Of a stretch of DNA of 64,000 nt, positions 27,701 through 36,244 are shown one piece after another. Both the position numbers and the translations under genes were made by a program. Source of the DNA: Bacteroidota bacterium. GTDB taxonomy: Bacteria; Bacteroidota; Bacteroidia; AKYH767-A; 2013-40CM-41-45. The stretch is taken from the NCBI GenBank assembly GCA_016711505.1, contig JADJSV010000007.1, forward strand, positions 1 to 64,000, read 5' to 3'. The notes under the pieces were generated by a model. The model was not told where the DNA came from. It did no database searches and was given only the letters and a program-made list of their open reading frames with translations. The stretch's first letter is position 1, and each line of letters opens with the position of its first letter.

Positions 27701-30578
27701 TCAATCAATTACCTGCGTAGGAACTGTTCAATTAAATGGTAGTTCTAATTTGCAGACCATCGATTTTTCATGGTCAACAGCAAATGGAAATATAGTTTCA
27801 GGCGCAAATTCTGCAACAGCAGTTGTTGATCAGGCCGGTACTTATATTCTAACTGCAACAAATACTGAAAATGGTTGTACGGGAACTGATACAGTAGAAG
27901 TAACTTCAATAACTCAGAATACTTCAAGTACTGCAAATATTACAATCTGCGATGGAGAAACATATACACCTCCGGGTGGAAATGAAGAATCTGCAAGCGG
28001 AACTTTTGTAACTGTCATTCCAAATGTTGCGGGTTGCGATAGTACAATAACAACAAACCTTACTGTACTGAATCCGATTACATCTGAATCTTCCGAAAGT
28101 ATTTGTTCAAATCAGACATTCAGTTTCCCTTGGGGCGGAAGTACATCGACTCCGGGTGATTATATGCAGACCTACACTTCAGTTGATGGTTGTGATAGCG
28201 TAGTAACAATTCACTTATCGGTAAGTCAGTCAATACAGACATCAACAAATGAATCGATATGTTCAGGTGGTAGCTTTAATTTGCCATGGGGCGGAACTGC
28301 AAGTGTAGCCGGAAATTATCCGCACACTTATACTTCTGTTTCCGGTTGTGATAGTATTGCAACAATAATTCTTTCGATCACACAAGGTGTTAGTTCAAAT
28401 ACTAATGCTTCGATCTGTCAAGGAGAATCTTTTCAATTTCCATGGGGAGGTTCTGCATCAAATGCAGGTGATTATCCACATACTTATCAGGGTGTAAATG
28501 GTTGTGATAGCATTGCGACAATTCACTTAACAATTCGTCAGGGTACAAGTTCAACTACAAATGCTTCAATTTGTCAGGGAGCTTTCTATCAGTTCCCATG
28601 GGGCGGTTCCGCTAATGCAGCAGGTGATTATCCGCATACATATACAGGAGAAAATGGTTGTGACAGTATTGCAACTATTCACCTCACACTTACATCTGCA
28701 TATTATACAGAAGTAAATGAATCCATTTGTGATGGAGAAACTTTTGTTTTGCCTTGGGGTGGTTATGAAGGATATCCGGGTGATTATACTTACACTTATG
28801 AAGCTTCAAATGGTTGCGACAGTGTTGTAACAATTCATCTTACTGTAAGACCTGTTGATCACACACAAACAACAGTGAACATCTGTCAGGGAGCTAGTTA
28901 TCATTTCCCTTGGGGTGGATCTACTACTGTAGCAGGTTATTTCCCGCATGGTTATACTTCTGTAAACGGTTGCGATAGTATTGTAACGATCAGAGTTACC
29001 GTTGGCGGAACTATTTCATGTAACATTTCTGTTTCAGGATGTCATAATAATAATCTTTGTTCAGGACAAGCTGCAACTTTAAGCGCACCTTCCGGGATGG
29101 GTTATACTTACCTATGGAGTACAGGAGCAACAACAAGAACTATTTCAGTGAATACTTCAGGTACATATTCAGTAACTGTTCGTAATGCATCAGGTTGTAC
29201 AAGTACTTGTTCTCAAACTATCATTGCAGGAACAAGACCGATGTGTACTATCACTACAACCGGATGTCATAACAATTCGATTTGTGGCGGGCAATCTGCT
29301 ACATTGTGTGCTCCTGCAGGACAAGGCTATACATACCTTTGGAGTAATGGAGCGACAAGTCGTTGCATCAGTGTAAATACGCCGGGTAATTATTCTGTTA
29401 CCGTTACCAACGCATCAGGCTGTTCAAATACTTGTAATAAAGTAATCAGTGCAGGCAATCCACCAAATTGTAGTATTACAGTATCAGGATGTTCAAACAA
29501 TACTATTTGTTCCGGACAGACTGCAACACTAAGTGCAGCATATGGTTCAGGATACACATATCGTTGGGGAAATGGATCTACATCCCGTAGTATAAATGTA
29601 ACGCAAGGTGGAACGTATACTGTAACAGTGACTAATAGTAATGGTTGCTCAAGTACTTGCAGTAAAACAATTACTGTTACTCAAGGACCTAATTGTTCGA
29701 TCTCCGGGAATACGAGTATTTGCAGAAATCAAAGCACAACATTGAGTGCTCCATCCGGTAGTGGATATTCATATTTATGGAGTACAGGTTCACACTCAAG
29801 AACAATTTCTGTTAACCATGCCGGAACTTATACTGTGCGTGTTACAAAAGGCGGATGTACATCTACTTGTAGCGTTAATGTAACTCAACTTAGTTCGCCG
29901 AGCAGTACCATCACAGGAAATACTTTAATTAGTCGTGGACAGAATACAACTCTGTGTGGGCCGTCCGGGCAGTCATCTTACCGATGGTCGACAGGTGCTA
30001 CAACAAGATGCATCACTACATGTTTCGCAGGAAATTATTCATTGACGGTAACAAACAGTAACGGTTGTACAAGTTCAAGTACAGTATGTGTAAGATATCG
30101 TTCATTTATTAATTGCCGCATCATAGCTGATCCAAGAACAGGTGAAGCAGTTGCTGAGATCACAGGTGGTACGCCTCCATACTCGATAATCTGGAATAAT
30201 GATCCTGAACTGAATCAAGGTTCAATTCGTCTGAATGAATCAGGTGAGGTAAACTTAACTGTCACAGATTCTGAAGGACAGGAAGAAAAATCCAAGCAAA
30301 TGGTTTTCCTTAACTACATCCAGGCTACTGCTTATCCGGTTCCTGCTGTAGGTTCTGTTACAATAGAGTTTAAGAATTTCGGTAAAACGTCTTTCACAAC
30401 AGTTGATATCTATCGTGCCGATGGTTCATTGGTAAAACGATTATTTAATTCCGATGCCACTACGAATGCAACAAACAGAGTAGTGTGGAACGTTGGCGAG
30501 ATCCGTGAAGGAATATACTTCTATCGCATTAGTAATGGTGACAACAGTGCAAACGGAACACTTGTCATCCAGAATTGA
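24798..30578 (+). CDS. giant SBBP/SprB-type repeat surface protein with T9SS sorting domain
   Basis: 1926 residues. Signal peptide at about 1-36. Residues about 55-295 resemble the DUF7948 domain (YFTENKGQFNP, YNNVDVRYYPSAEGELEYDI, GIEFPAPIVYQ-like). About 300-770 hold SBBP beta-propeller blades (TYLGGSGDDNPYAMEQGPDG, TYFGGSGDDYDPVGE). Then an Ig-like segment, a SprB-like unit (SCNGEADGSLTAISDGVSPF) and a PKD-like unit. About 1039-1404 are seven 52-residue repeats, the last six very regular (ICQGESFQFPWGGSASNAGD, NGCDSIATIHLT). About 1405-1770 are five Cys-rich 70-75-residue repeats (ICSGQTATLSA, YTYLWSTGATTR, NASGCTSTC). From about 1841 (AYPVPAVGSVTIEF ... EGIYFYRIS) comes the T9SS type A domain. 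It is likely an exported adhesin or gliding-type surface protein; the ligand is unknown. Confidence 0.93.
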   Translation: MKQIYNGNQGSLSRSLVKMTAVIFTALFFSTQVLFAHNMHESAEAQDENSAKEDINELLHYYEKQIYFTENKGQFNPKRKFRADFPLGQAVVTDEGMYVSAYDHESVGALHREGEDVEFQLQNGGAFRTVNTGLKGHTWMMNFLNRSSSMTISGKDQHADFNNYFSNELNQSKVYSYGEIWYNNVYNNVDVRYYPSAEGELEYDIICKPGFNPSDIAIRFDGIEEMSVTESGTLILKTSVGAIEFPAPIVYQKINGVKKNINSKYKLSSGNKLSFALEAYDKASPLIIDPIALRWASWINTASAGDNHGHCIWVDPSDGAIYVVARVVGSTDQITPGAFNLVSNGNLDMIIGKYLEPVNIGQSGTRVWQTYLGGSGDDNPYAMEQGPDGHLYITGYTTSPNFPLLGGSAFSGSSIDQRNSGGQNIFITKMTTDGLSIKSSVIGGAGDEGSFDLRINEVGDIVICGNHNSNNLGTLYPGTGALDRANSNNGNDVLVFKILQDLSGLVWMKNYGGSSADQATIMSQNVVSGDIFIGGYTSSNNFPTLNARQSTIGGTQSGFLQKLNSSGTTVWSSYFQSASTKSTSILCMEFNVNKDELYFGGITSGLAASNISANSVYDNQYNNGTNDFYVCRMDIDQNFLAATYLGGSANEVNMMGLNVDLNNDVYIFGYTNSTNFPTSTAPSVPLQTTNNGSNDKTFSKLSSDLSTLMFSTYFGGSGDDYDPVGERGIKFSNCRIYTIVTSESNNLPLTQGALNTTRSSSNVYEPGLVVWANPPDLLGNSITGNQTVCAGTVPGDITGSVPAYVLPTIVRNTTTSTYPALGAATTYQWQISTDSTNWTNIPNANAQNLAGSDIGQLFTKTYFRRIIGGDACILAGAADQVVTVKVVTISSNTTNVSCNGEADGSLTAISDGVSPFQYQWSTGSVDQTISNLSPGTYSVFVTDAEGCSASNSFTITEPLLVTANAGTDQSITCVGTVQLNGSSNLQTIDFSWSTANGNIVSGANSATAVVDQAGTYILTATNTENGCTGTDTVEVTSITQNTSSTANITICDGETYTPPGGNEESASGTFVTVIPNVAGCDSTITTNLTVLNPITSESSESICSNQTFSFPWGGSTSTPGDYMQTYTSVDGCDSVVTIHLSVSQSIQTSTNESICSGGSFNLPWGGTASVAGNYPHTYTSVSGCDSIATIILSITQGVSSNTNASICQGESFQFPWGGSASNAGDYPHTYQGVNGCDSIATIHLTIRQGTSSTTNASICQGAFYQFPWGGSANAAGDYPHTYTGENGCDSIATIHLTLTSAYYTEVNESICDGETFVLPWGGYEGYPGDYTYTYEASNGCDSVVTIHLTVRPVDHTQTTVNICQGASYHFPWGGSTTVAGYFPHGYTSVNGCDSIVTIRVTVGGTISCNISVSGCHNNNLCSGQAATLSAPSGMGYTYLWSTGATTRTISVNTSGTYSVTVRNASGCTSTCSQTIIAGTRPMCTITTTGCHNNSICGGQSATLCAPAGQGYTYLWSNGATSRCISVNTPGNYSVTVTNASGCSNTCNKVISAGNPPNCSITVSGCSNNTICSGQTATLSAAYGSGYTYRWGNGSTSRSINVTQGGTYTVTVTNSNGCSSTCSKTITVTQGPNCSISGNTSICRNQSTTLSAPSGSGYSYLWSTGSHSRTISVNHAGTYTVRVTKGGCTSTCSVNVTQLSSPSSTITGNTLISRGQNTTLCGPSGQSSYRWSTGATTRCITTCFAGNYSLTVTNSNGCTSSSTVCVRYRSFINCRIIADPRTGEAVAEITGGTPPYSIIWNNDPELNQGSIRLNESGEVNLTVTDSEGQEEKSKQMVFLNYIQATAYPVPAVGSVTIEFKNFGKTSFTTVDIYRADGSLVKRLFNSDATTNATNRVVWNVGEIREGIYFYRISNGDNSANGTLVIQN

Positions 30579-30603
30579 TTCTATTTTGATTAAGTTATAT
30601 GAA

Positions 30604-30636
30604 AGGGTAGTCTCGTGGGAGACTGCCCTTTTTTTA
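30604..30636 (+). terminator. intrinsic terminator after the giant surface-protein gene
   Basis: AGGG-t-AGTCTC, loop GTGG, GAGACT-g-CCCT followed by seven T. It starts 26 bp after the stop. Confidence 0.9.
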
Positions 30637-30660
30637 TCTAATAACTAGTAGTGCGCTTCG

Positions 30661-30911
30661 AAGGATTTGTAATCCTTTGATTGCCGTGCTGTGGATTTGT
30701 AGCTGCGAAGGATTTGTAATCCTTTGCTTCCCGAGCTGTGGATTTTTAATCCACTGAAACAAGTAATCGTCTTTAATCAAACAATAAATCTCCCGCAGAC
30801 CCCTCAGATGAAGGCGCAGAAAAATTCGCAGATCGCGCTACCAAATTGTTTAATACATTTCCATTGGTTTAATAAAAAAAAATTGTTCAATTGAAAAAAA
30901 ATGAAATTTTC
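30661..30911. repeat. downstream copy of the repeat flanking the giant surface-protein gene
   Basis: The core 30711-30911 repeats 24258-24473 in direct orientation: AGCTGCGAAGGATTTGTAAT, GAGCTGTGGATTTTTAATCC, AAGTAATCGTCTTTAAT, CCGCAGA, AGATGAAGGCGCA, GCTACCAAATTGTTTAA, TTGAAAAAAAATGAAATTTT. A partial extra module (GAAGGATTTGTAATCCTTTG) lies at 30660-30679. Loop bases of the small palindromes differ between copies (TAT or TGT) while the stems are kept. Confidence 0.85.
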
Positions 30912-31040
30912 CACTTCATTCCACTTCATTCCACTTCATTCCACTTCATTCCACTTCATTCCACTTCATTCCACTTCATTCCACTTCATTCCACTTCATT
31001 CCACTTCATTCCACTTCATTCCACTTCATTCCACTTCATT
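30911..31040. repeat. 13 perfect tandem copies of a 10-bp unit (CCACTTCATT)
   Basis: CCACTTCATT is repeated thirteen times without a single mismatch, ending at the base before the dnaG stop codon (31041-31043 on the plus strand). The plus-strand reading frames through it (HFIPLHSTSF...) are products of the repeat and not genes. Confidence 0.97.
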
Positions 31041-33030
31041 TCACCGCAGTATATCAATCCCCAACGCCTTACTCAATTCCATCTTAATTGCTTCAAGTTT
31101 CATATGCCTTTCAATCAAAGCCGTACAATCATCGCCACGGTCATGCGCTTCTTTGATCAACCGCTGACTTTCTTCAAGCATCTTCTGGATCTTACGGTTC
31201 TTCAGGTGGATCACTGCATTCTCTACAGCTTCTTTCAAAACACTCTCTTCTTCCGGAACATCTATCTTGTGCATGGCTGTCCAGTTTTCACTGAGGAAAT
31301 AACGTGGACTCAATAACTCAACTGCCATTCCACTGAAATCGGGATTTTCGGAATTTAAGAATACTTGTGGATCTATGTTGTCCTGATCAACGACAAGCTC
31401 ACTATATTTTTGTAAAAACCATTGAAGATTTTATTCTCAAAAGTGATCTCATCAGAAATGATCTCTTCGATAATGTAGCGGAAAACTTTTACTGCAATGA
31501 CTTGCTGTTTCTTTTTATCAGGCGCATGCTCGTCGTCTACTTCTATATCAAAATGCAGATCGTGATTTCCAAAATTCAGAAGTAAGCGGATAATATTTTT
31601 TTCCTGAGATTCTGTTGTCAGAATTTCATCCCTTTGCGCTTGCTGCGTGAGGATCTCTGGCATCAATTCATCAACATCATTTCCCGGAACATCTTTCTTC
31701 AGTTGCTGCTTGCGGCTTTTGTTCATTTCCGCAATCAATACCTGCTCTTCAATGTCCATCATAGCACTGCTTTGCTTGATATATACAGAGCGCGTGATCG
31801 GATCAGGAATTTTTCCTATTGTTTCGACGATGTCGCGGATCAATCCTGCTTTACGAACGGGATCATTCGCAACTTCTCCTAAAAGTAAATTCGTTTTAAA
31901 AACAATAAAGTCTTTTGCATTCTCCTGAATGAATGTCGCAGTCGCTGCGCCACCGTGTTTTCTGCTATATGAATCCGGATCGTCGCCATCAGGAAATAAG
32001 GCAACTTTTACATTCAACCCTTCTTCAAGGATCAGATCAATTCCCCTGATAGATGCTTTGATACCTGCTGCATCACCATCATAAAGTACTGTAACGTTCT
32101 TCGTATATCTTCCGATCAAACGGATCTGCTCTACTGTCAATGATGTTCCTGATGATGCAACAACATTTTCAATTCCGCTTTGGTGTAAGGAAATCACATC
32201 TGTGTATCCTTCTACTAAATAACAATTGTCTTTCTGAACGATTGCTTTCTTCGCAAAGAAAATTCCGTAAAGTGATTTGCTCTTGAAATAAATATCTGAC
32301 TCCGGCGAGTTAACATACTTAGCTGCTTTGTCGTCTTTCTTTAAGATCCTTCCGCCAAAGGCAATGATCCTTCCGCTTAGATTGTGAATAGGAAACATAA
32401 CCCGGCCACGGAAACGATCGATCAGTTTTTCATTGCCGGTAATTACTTCACCGTCTTTCTGACGTGGATAACCTAATCCGGTCTTGACAATGAATTCTGA
32501 TTTGTAGCCATTCTTAATTGCATGTTCTGCAAAAGCTGACCAGTCAGCAAGACTATATCCTAATTCGAATTTCTTTATTGTTTCATCGCTGAATCCGCGT
32601 TCATGAAAATAAGAGAGACCAATTGATTTACCTTCTTCCGTTTCAAAAAGATTTTCTGCAAAAGTTTTTGAGGCAAATGAATTGAGAATGTATAAACTTT
32701 CTCTTTCGTCACGCAATTCAATTTCTTTCGGATCCGGAGCGCTTTCTTCGATCTCTATCTGATATTTTGCCGCAAGAAATTTCAAGCTTCCGGATAAGTG
32801 TAATGCTCGAGCTCCATGATGAAGTTCACTGCATTTCCACCTTTACCACAACCGAAACATTTGTAAATGTTACGGACCGGATTTACATTGAAGGAAGGAG
32901 TTTTCTCATTGTGAAAAGGACATAAGCCCAGAAAATTCACGCCTCGTTTTTTTAGCTGCACAAAATCTCCGACAACATCCTCTATCCGGACGGCATCAAA
33001 AATTCTGTCAATAGTTTCTTTCGTGATCAT
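31041..33030 (-). CDS. dnaG: DNA primase DnaG, in three frames because of two single-base indels
   Basis: Primase makes RNA primers for replication. Segment 1 (33030-32783) has the CHC2 zinc finger CPFHNEKTPSF...CFGCGKGG and ends YTYPEA-stop. Segment 2 (from 32785) continues without a gap as LKFLAAKYQIEIEE, carrying the Toprim motifs VEGYTDVISLHQSG and LYDGDAAGIKA; one base is missing at about 32785 (GCTTG for GCNTTG). It ends early in NIVSLSLIRTT. Adding one A to the A5 run (plus-strand T5 at 31407-31411) gives FYKKYSELVVDQDNIDPQVF and joins the C-terminal helicase-binding part (segment 3, to ILR-stop at 31041). The restored protein is about 662 residues, normal. It is last in the operon and overlaps the hydrolase gene by 23 bp. 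Both breaks in an essential gene point to sequence errors. Confidence 0.95.
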
Positions 33031-34003
33031 TGAAAGCTAATTTTTTGTAGCGTGTTTTTTTCGGTTCTCTTGGCAAAACCGTATTGATAAAATTTGAAAT
33101 GCGATTATAATATTTTTCTGCACCAACGGCAGCAATGTTATTATGGTCAGCTTTCCGTACCAAAAATAAGTCTTTTTTCTTGGAGGCGGAGGCTAAAAAT
33201 ATCTGAAGGGTTTCCGAGGTAAAAACTTCGGCATCGTCGCTGGCAGTAATAAACAGCACCGGTGCCTCGTTGAAAGCCGCTATTTTAGTGAGGTCCAGCT
33301 CGCTAACGGGATATTCCAGTAATTTTTCGACCTTTTTCCTGAAAATCGGATACCACAAATATTTCAGATTTCCCCAGCGGTTGTAGGAATACCGACTTAG
33401 ATATGTATCCAGATTATTGAATGGACTTTGCAAAATAAGCGCATCGCACCGCCCATCGTAGACGGCAGATTGCATAGCTATTGCAGAACCAATTCCCATT
33501 CCGAAAAGTACCAGATGTTTGGTTTCAGGAAATTTCAGGATCGTATCTGTGATCAATTTCATGTCAGCAATAGCAGGCATTCCAATCGTAAAAATTTCGC
33601 CACTGCTTTCTCCATGTGCCCGCAGGTCAAAGATGCAGACATGCATTCCACGATCATGAAGTTGCTTGATCTGATCCAGTAACATTAGTTTGCTTTGATT
33701 CAGATCGTGAATTATCAATACGGTATTTGCAGGTGTGTCTGTAGTAGGGATGTACCAACCATTTAACGTTTCACCGTCATTTGTTTTTAATGATATGTTC
33801 GTATAGTCCAATCCTTCGTCAGATGGCCGCAAATGATTCGTGTCAATTTCTGTATTGTTGATCGAATGAAATACAACATAAGTTGAATCAATTCTTGTGG
33901 GATAAATAAAACTTGTTGTAATAAGTGTCGGCGCTACAATTATAAATGCAGCACTTAAAATAAAGATTGATGCAATAAGAAAGAAAAGCTTATTTAAATT
34001 CAT
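33008..34003 (-). CDS. membrane-anchored alpha/beta-hydrolase-fold protein lacking the nucleophile serine
   Basis: A 331-residue protein with an N-terminal membrane helix (about 7-31) and an alpha/beta-hydrolase body: LNGWYIPT, VLIIHDLNQSKLMLLDQIKQ, the strand-plus-RAHGES motif (VCIFDLRAHGESSGE), then LVLFGMGIGSAIAMQSA at about 164-180, LILQSPF, an acid-site region (LFITASDDAEVF) and a C-terminal His (RKADHNNI). At the nucleophile elbow GxSxG the sequence reads G-M-G-I-G, with glycine (codon GGA) in place of serine. The protein may have lost hydrolase activity or use another residue. It sits between the prenyl synthase and dnaG in one operon; the link is not obvious. Confidence 0.85.
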   Translation of the reverse strand: MNLNKLFFLIASIFILSAAFIIVAPTLITTSFIYPTRIDSTYVVFHSINNTEIDTNHLRPSDEGLDYTNISLKTNDGETLNGWYIPTTDTPANTVLIIHDLNQSKLMLLDQIKQLHDRGMHVCIFDLRAHGESSGEIFTIGMPAIADMKLITDTILKFPETKHLVLFGMGIGSAIAMQSAVYDGRCDALILQSPFNNLDTYLSRYSYNRWGNLKYLWYPIFRKKVEKLLEYPVSELDLTKIAAFNEAPVLFITASDDAEVFTSETLQIFLASASKKKDLFLVRKADHNNIAAVGAEKYYNRISNFINTVLPREPKKTRYKKLAFNDHERNY

Positions 34004-34005
34004 GA

Positions 34006-34980
34006 TCAGTGATTTCGTTCTGTTGTATATTTTACAAGGTCACGAAGTGAATTTTTGAATACGGAATCAGGGAATGTATCCAAAACCACAAATGCACGTG
34101 CCTGATATTCCTGCATTTTTTGAGTTGCATATTCCATACCACCGGAACTTTTTACGAATGAAATTACTTCTTTCACTTTTTTATCTTCTGTATTGTGATT
34201 CTTGATAATATTCACAATTCTTCGTTTTGTGCTTCTGTCGGCTTTCATCAGTGAATAGATCAAAGGCAAAGTCATTTTACTTTCCTTGATGTCTATTCCG
34301 GTAGGTTTTCCTATTACACCATCAGGACCGTAATCGAACAAATCATCTTTGATCTGAAATGCCATTCCAATCAATTCACCAAACTCATGCATTTTATTCA
34401 CTACATCCTGCGAAGAGCCTGCTGATGCTGCGCCACTGGCACAACAAGACGCGATCAAAGAAGCAGTTTTCTGTCTGATGATCTCGTAATAAATATCTTC
34501 ACTGATGTCGAGCTTTCTTGCTTTTTCAATCTGTAGCAATTCTCCTTCACTCATGACACGAACTGCTTCGGAAACGATGTCAAGGAAATTGTAATCTTTG
34601 TGCTTGACAGAAAGTAAAAGTCCTTTGCTTAATAAATAATCACCGACTAAAACAGCGATCTTGTTTTTCCAAAGTGCATTGATAGAAAAAAATCCGCGAC
34701 GTTCGTTTGAATCGTCAACAACATCATCGTGAACAAGTGTTGCAGTATGCAAAAGTTCGATGAGAGTAGCTGCTCTGTGTGTCGTCTCATTTATCCCGCC
34801 GCAAAGTCCGGCAGATAAGAATACAAACATCGGTCGCATCTGCTTTCCTTTTCGCTTCACAATGTAATGCGTGATGCGATCCAGTAACGGAACCTGACTC
34901 TTCATTGATGCCCGGAATTTATTTTCAAATTCGTCCATCACGGAAGAGATCGGTGCTTTTATTTCATCTAATTGCGACAC
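34006..34980 (-). CDS. trans-polyprenyl diphosphate synthase (octaprenyl/solanesyl type)
   Basis: A 324-residue all-helical synthase that elongates farnesyl or geranylgeranyl diphosphate with IPP to make the menaquinone side chain. The first aspartate-rich motif is DDVVDD near residue 82 (HTATLVHDDVVDDSNERRG); the second is KDDLFDY near 213 (FQIKDDLFDYGPDG). The bulky residues upstream of the first motif (ELLHTATLV) suit a long product, but exact chain length cannot be read. The gene starts 29 bp after rlmN ends and is followed after 2 bp by the hydrolase gene. Confidence 0.93.
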   Translation of the reverse strand: MSQLDEIKAPISSVMDEFENKFRASMKSQVPLLDRITHYIVKRKGKQMRPMFVFLSAGLCGGINETTHRAATLIELLHTATLVHDDVVDDSNERRGFFSINALWKNKIAVLVGDYLLSKGLLLSVKHKDYNFLDIVSEAVRVMSEGELLQIEKARKLDISEDIYYEIIRQKTASLIASCCASGAASAGSSQDVVNKMHEFGELIGMAFQIKDDLFDYGPDGVIGKPTGIDIKESKMTLPLIYSLMKADRSTKRRIVNIIKNHNTEDKKVKEVISFVKSSGGMEYATQKMQEYQARAFVVLDTFPDSVFKNSLRDLVKYTTERNH

Positions 34981-35009
34981 AAATTATTTTTCTTCTAATT
35001 GAATAAAAA

Positions 35010-36065
35010 TTATTTTTTCAATTTTACTACAGCATGCTCATTCTTATTGGCCAATTGCCCGCATGCTGCATCAATATCTTTCCCTCTTGACCTCCGTAAA
35101 TTTACTATAATACCTCTGTCGGCAAGATAGGAGTAGAACGATTTCATTTTATCGTCGCTGGTATTTTCAAATTCATTTCCGTCGATCTGATTGTACTCGA
35201 TAAGATTTACTTTCGCTTTCACTCTTCTGCAAAATTCTTCCAGTTCCTGTGCATCGATGAGCTCATCATTAAAACCATTGAAGACAATGTATTCAAATGT
35301 TACTCTGCTTCCTGTTTTATCTCCAAAATGATTCAAAGCATCTGCTAATGCATCCAATGAATTACTTTCGTTGATCGGCATGATCTTATTCCGCTTCTCA
35401 TCATTTGCAGCATGTAATGATAATGCCAGATTGAATTTCACTTCATCATCTCCGAGTTTATGAATCATTTTCGCAATACCTGCTGTACTGACCGTAATTC
35501 TTTTCGGAGCCATATTCAATCCGTCGCCGGCTGTAATACGTTCAATGCTTTTCAGAACATTTGTATAGTTCAGCAATGGTTCACCCATTCCCATGTAAAC
35601 AATGTTCGACAATGGAATACCATAATTCTTTTCTGACTGCTCGCGGATGATAGCGACTTGATCGTAGATCTCATCTGCAGTAAGGTTTCTAAGTCGTTCC
35701 AGTTTTCCTGTAGCGCAAAATTTACACGTCAGACTGCAGCCTACTTGCGAAGAAACACATGCAGTCATGCGAGTCTCAGTTGGGATCAAGACACCTTCAA
35801 CGATGTTTCCATCGTACAATTTAAAAGCGTTCTTGATGGTCCGGTCACGACTGACCTGAAAGGTGTCGATCGATACTGCATTCAGTACAAAATTGGCTTC
35901 CAGCTTTTCACGTAATGCCTGCGAAAGATTGGTCATTTCCGCAAAACTTCGGGCACTTTTTTTCCACAACCACTCCCAGACCTGTTTCGCACGAAACGGC
36001 TTTTCAGCGTTGGTTATGAACCAGTTAGTAATCTCTTCCTGACTTAAATGACGGATGTTTTGCAT
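35010..36065 (-). CDS. rlmN: 23S rRNA (adenine2503-C2)/tRNA methyltransferase RlmN
   Basis: A 351-residue radical SAM enzyme that methylates C2 of A2503 in 23S rRNA and A37 in some tRNAs. The N-terminal helical domain (FRAKQVWEWLWKKSARSFAE) is followed by the Cx3Cx2C iron-sulfur motif CSLTCKFCATG near residue 113, VYMGMGEPLLNY, and the C-terminal GSRVTFEYIVFNGFND and VNLRRSRGKDIDAACGQLA, which includes the conserved catalytic Cys. It is first in the rlmN-prenyl synthase-hydrolase-dnaG operon. The gap before it carries an inverted TTCAAAGTT repeat. Confidence 0.96.
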   Translation of the reverse strand: MQNIRHLSQEEITNWFITNAEKPFRAKQVWEWLWKKSARSFAEMTNLSQALREKLEANFVLNAVSIDTFQVSRDRTIKNAFKLYDGNIVEGVLIPTETRMTACVSSQVGCSLTCKFCATGKLERLRNLTADEIYDQVAIIREQSEKNYGIPLSNIVYMGMGEPLLNYTNVLKSIERITAGDGLNMAPKRITVSTAGIAKMIHKLGDDEVKFNLALSLHAANDEKRNKIMPINESNSLDALADALNHFGDKTGSRVTFEYIVFNGFNDELIDAQELEEFCRRVKAKVNLIEYNQIDGNEFENTSDDKMKSFYSYLADRGIIVNLRRSRGKDIDAACGQLANKNEHAVVKLKK

Positions 36066-36103
36066 TGGGAGGCGAAGATACGATTCTTTAAGTTCTAATA
36101 TAG

Positions 36104-36218
36104 TTCAAAGTTCAAGGTTCAAAGTTCAAAGTTGGCTCCGTAGTTGACTACGAAGTAAACCTTGAACTTTGAACTTTGAACCTTGAACTTTGGACCTTGA
36201 ACTTTGGACCTTGAACTT
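36104..36218. repeat. TTCAAAGTTCAAGG direct/inverted repeat array
   Basis: Between the divergent rlmN and amidohydrolase genes, GTTCAAAGTTCAAGGTTCAA (about 36105-36133) is followed by a spacer containing GTAGTTGACTAC. A longer inverted array of CTTGAACTTTG(A/G)AC units follows at about 36159-36218. The arms are mutually complementary. The amidohydrolase start lies 30 bp away, with TTG-N19-TACCTTTA (36211-36240) as an imperfect promoter candidate reaching into the array. Confidence 0.8.
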
Positions 36219-36244
36219 GTTTTCAACATTCCTACCTTTACAAA

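Noticed and set aside
30911..31040. Possible CRISPR array
   Set aside because: Units are 10 bp with no spacers, and no cas genes are present.
30891..31316. Plus-strand ORFs encoding repeated FIPLHSTSFH through the CCACTTCATT array
   Set aside because: They are translations of a 10-bp repeat whose period is not a multiple of three, and they then run antisense to the C-terminal part of dnaG. No start context or family.
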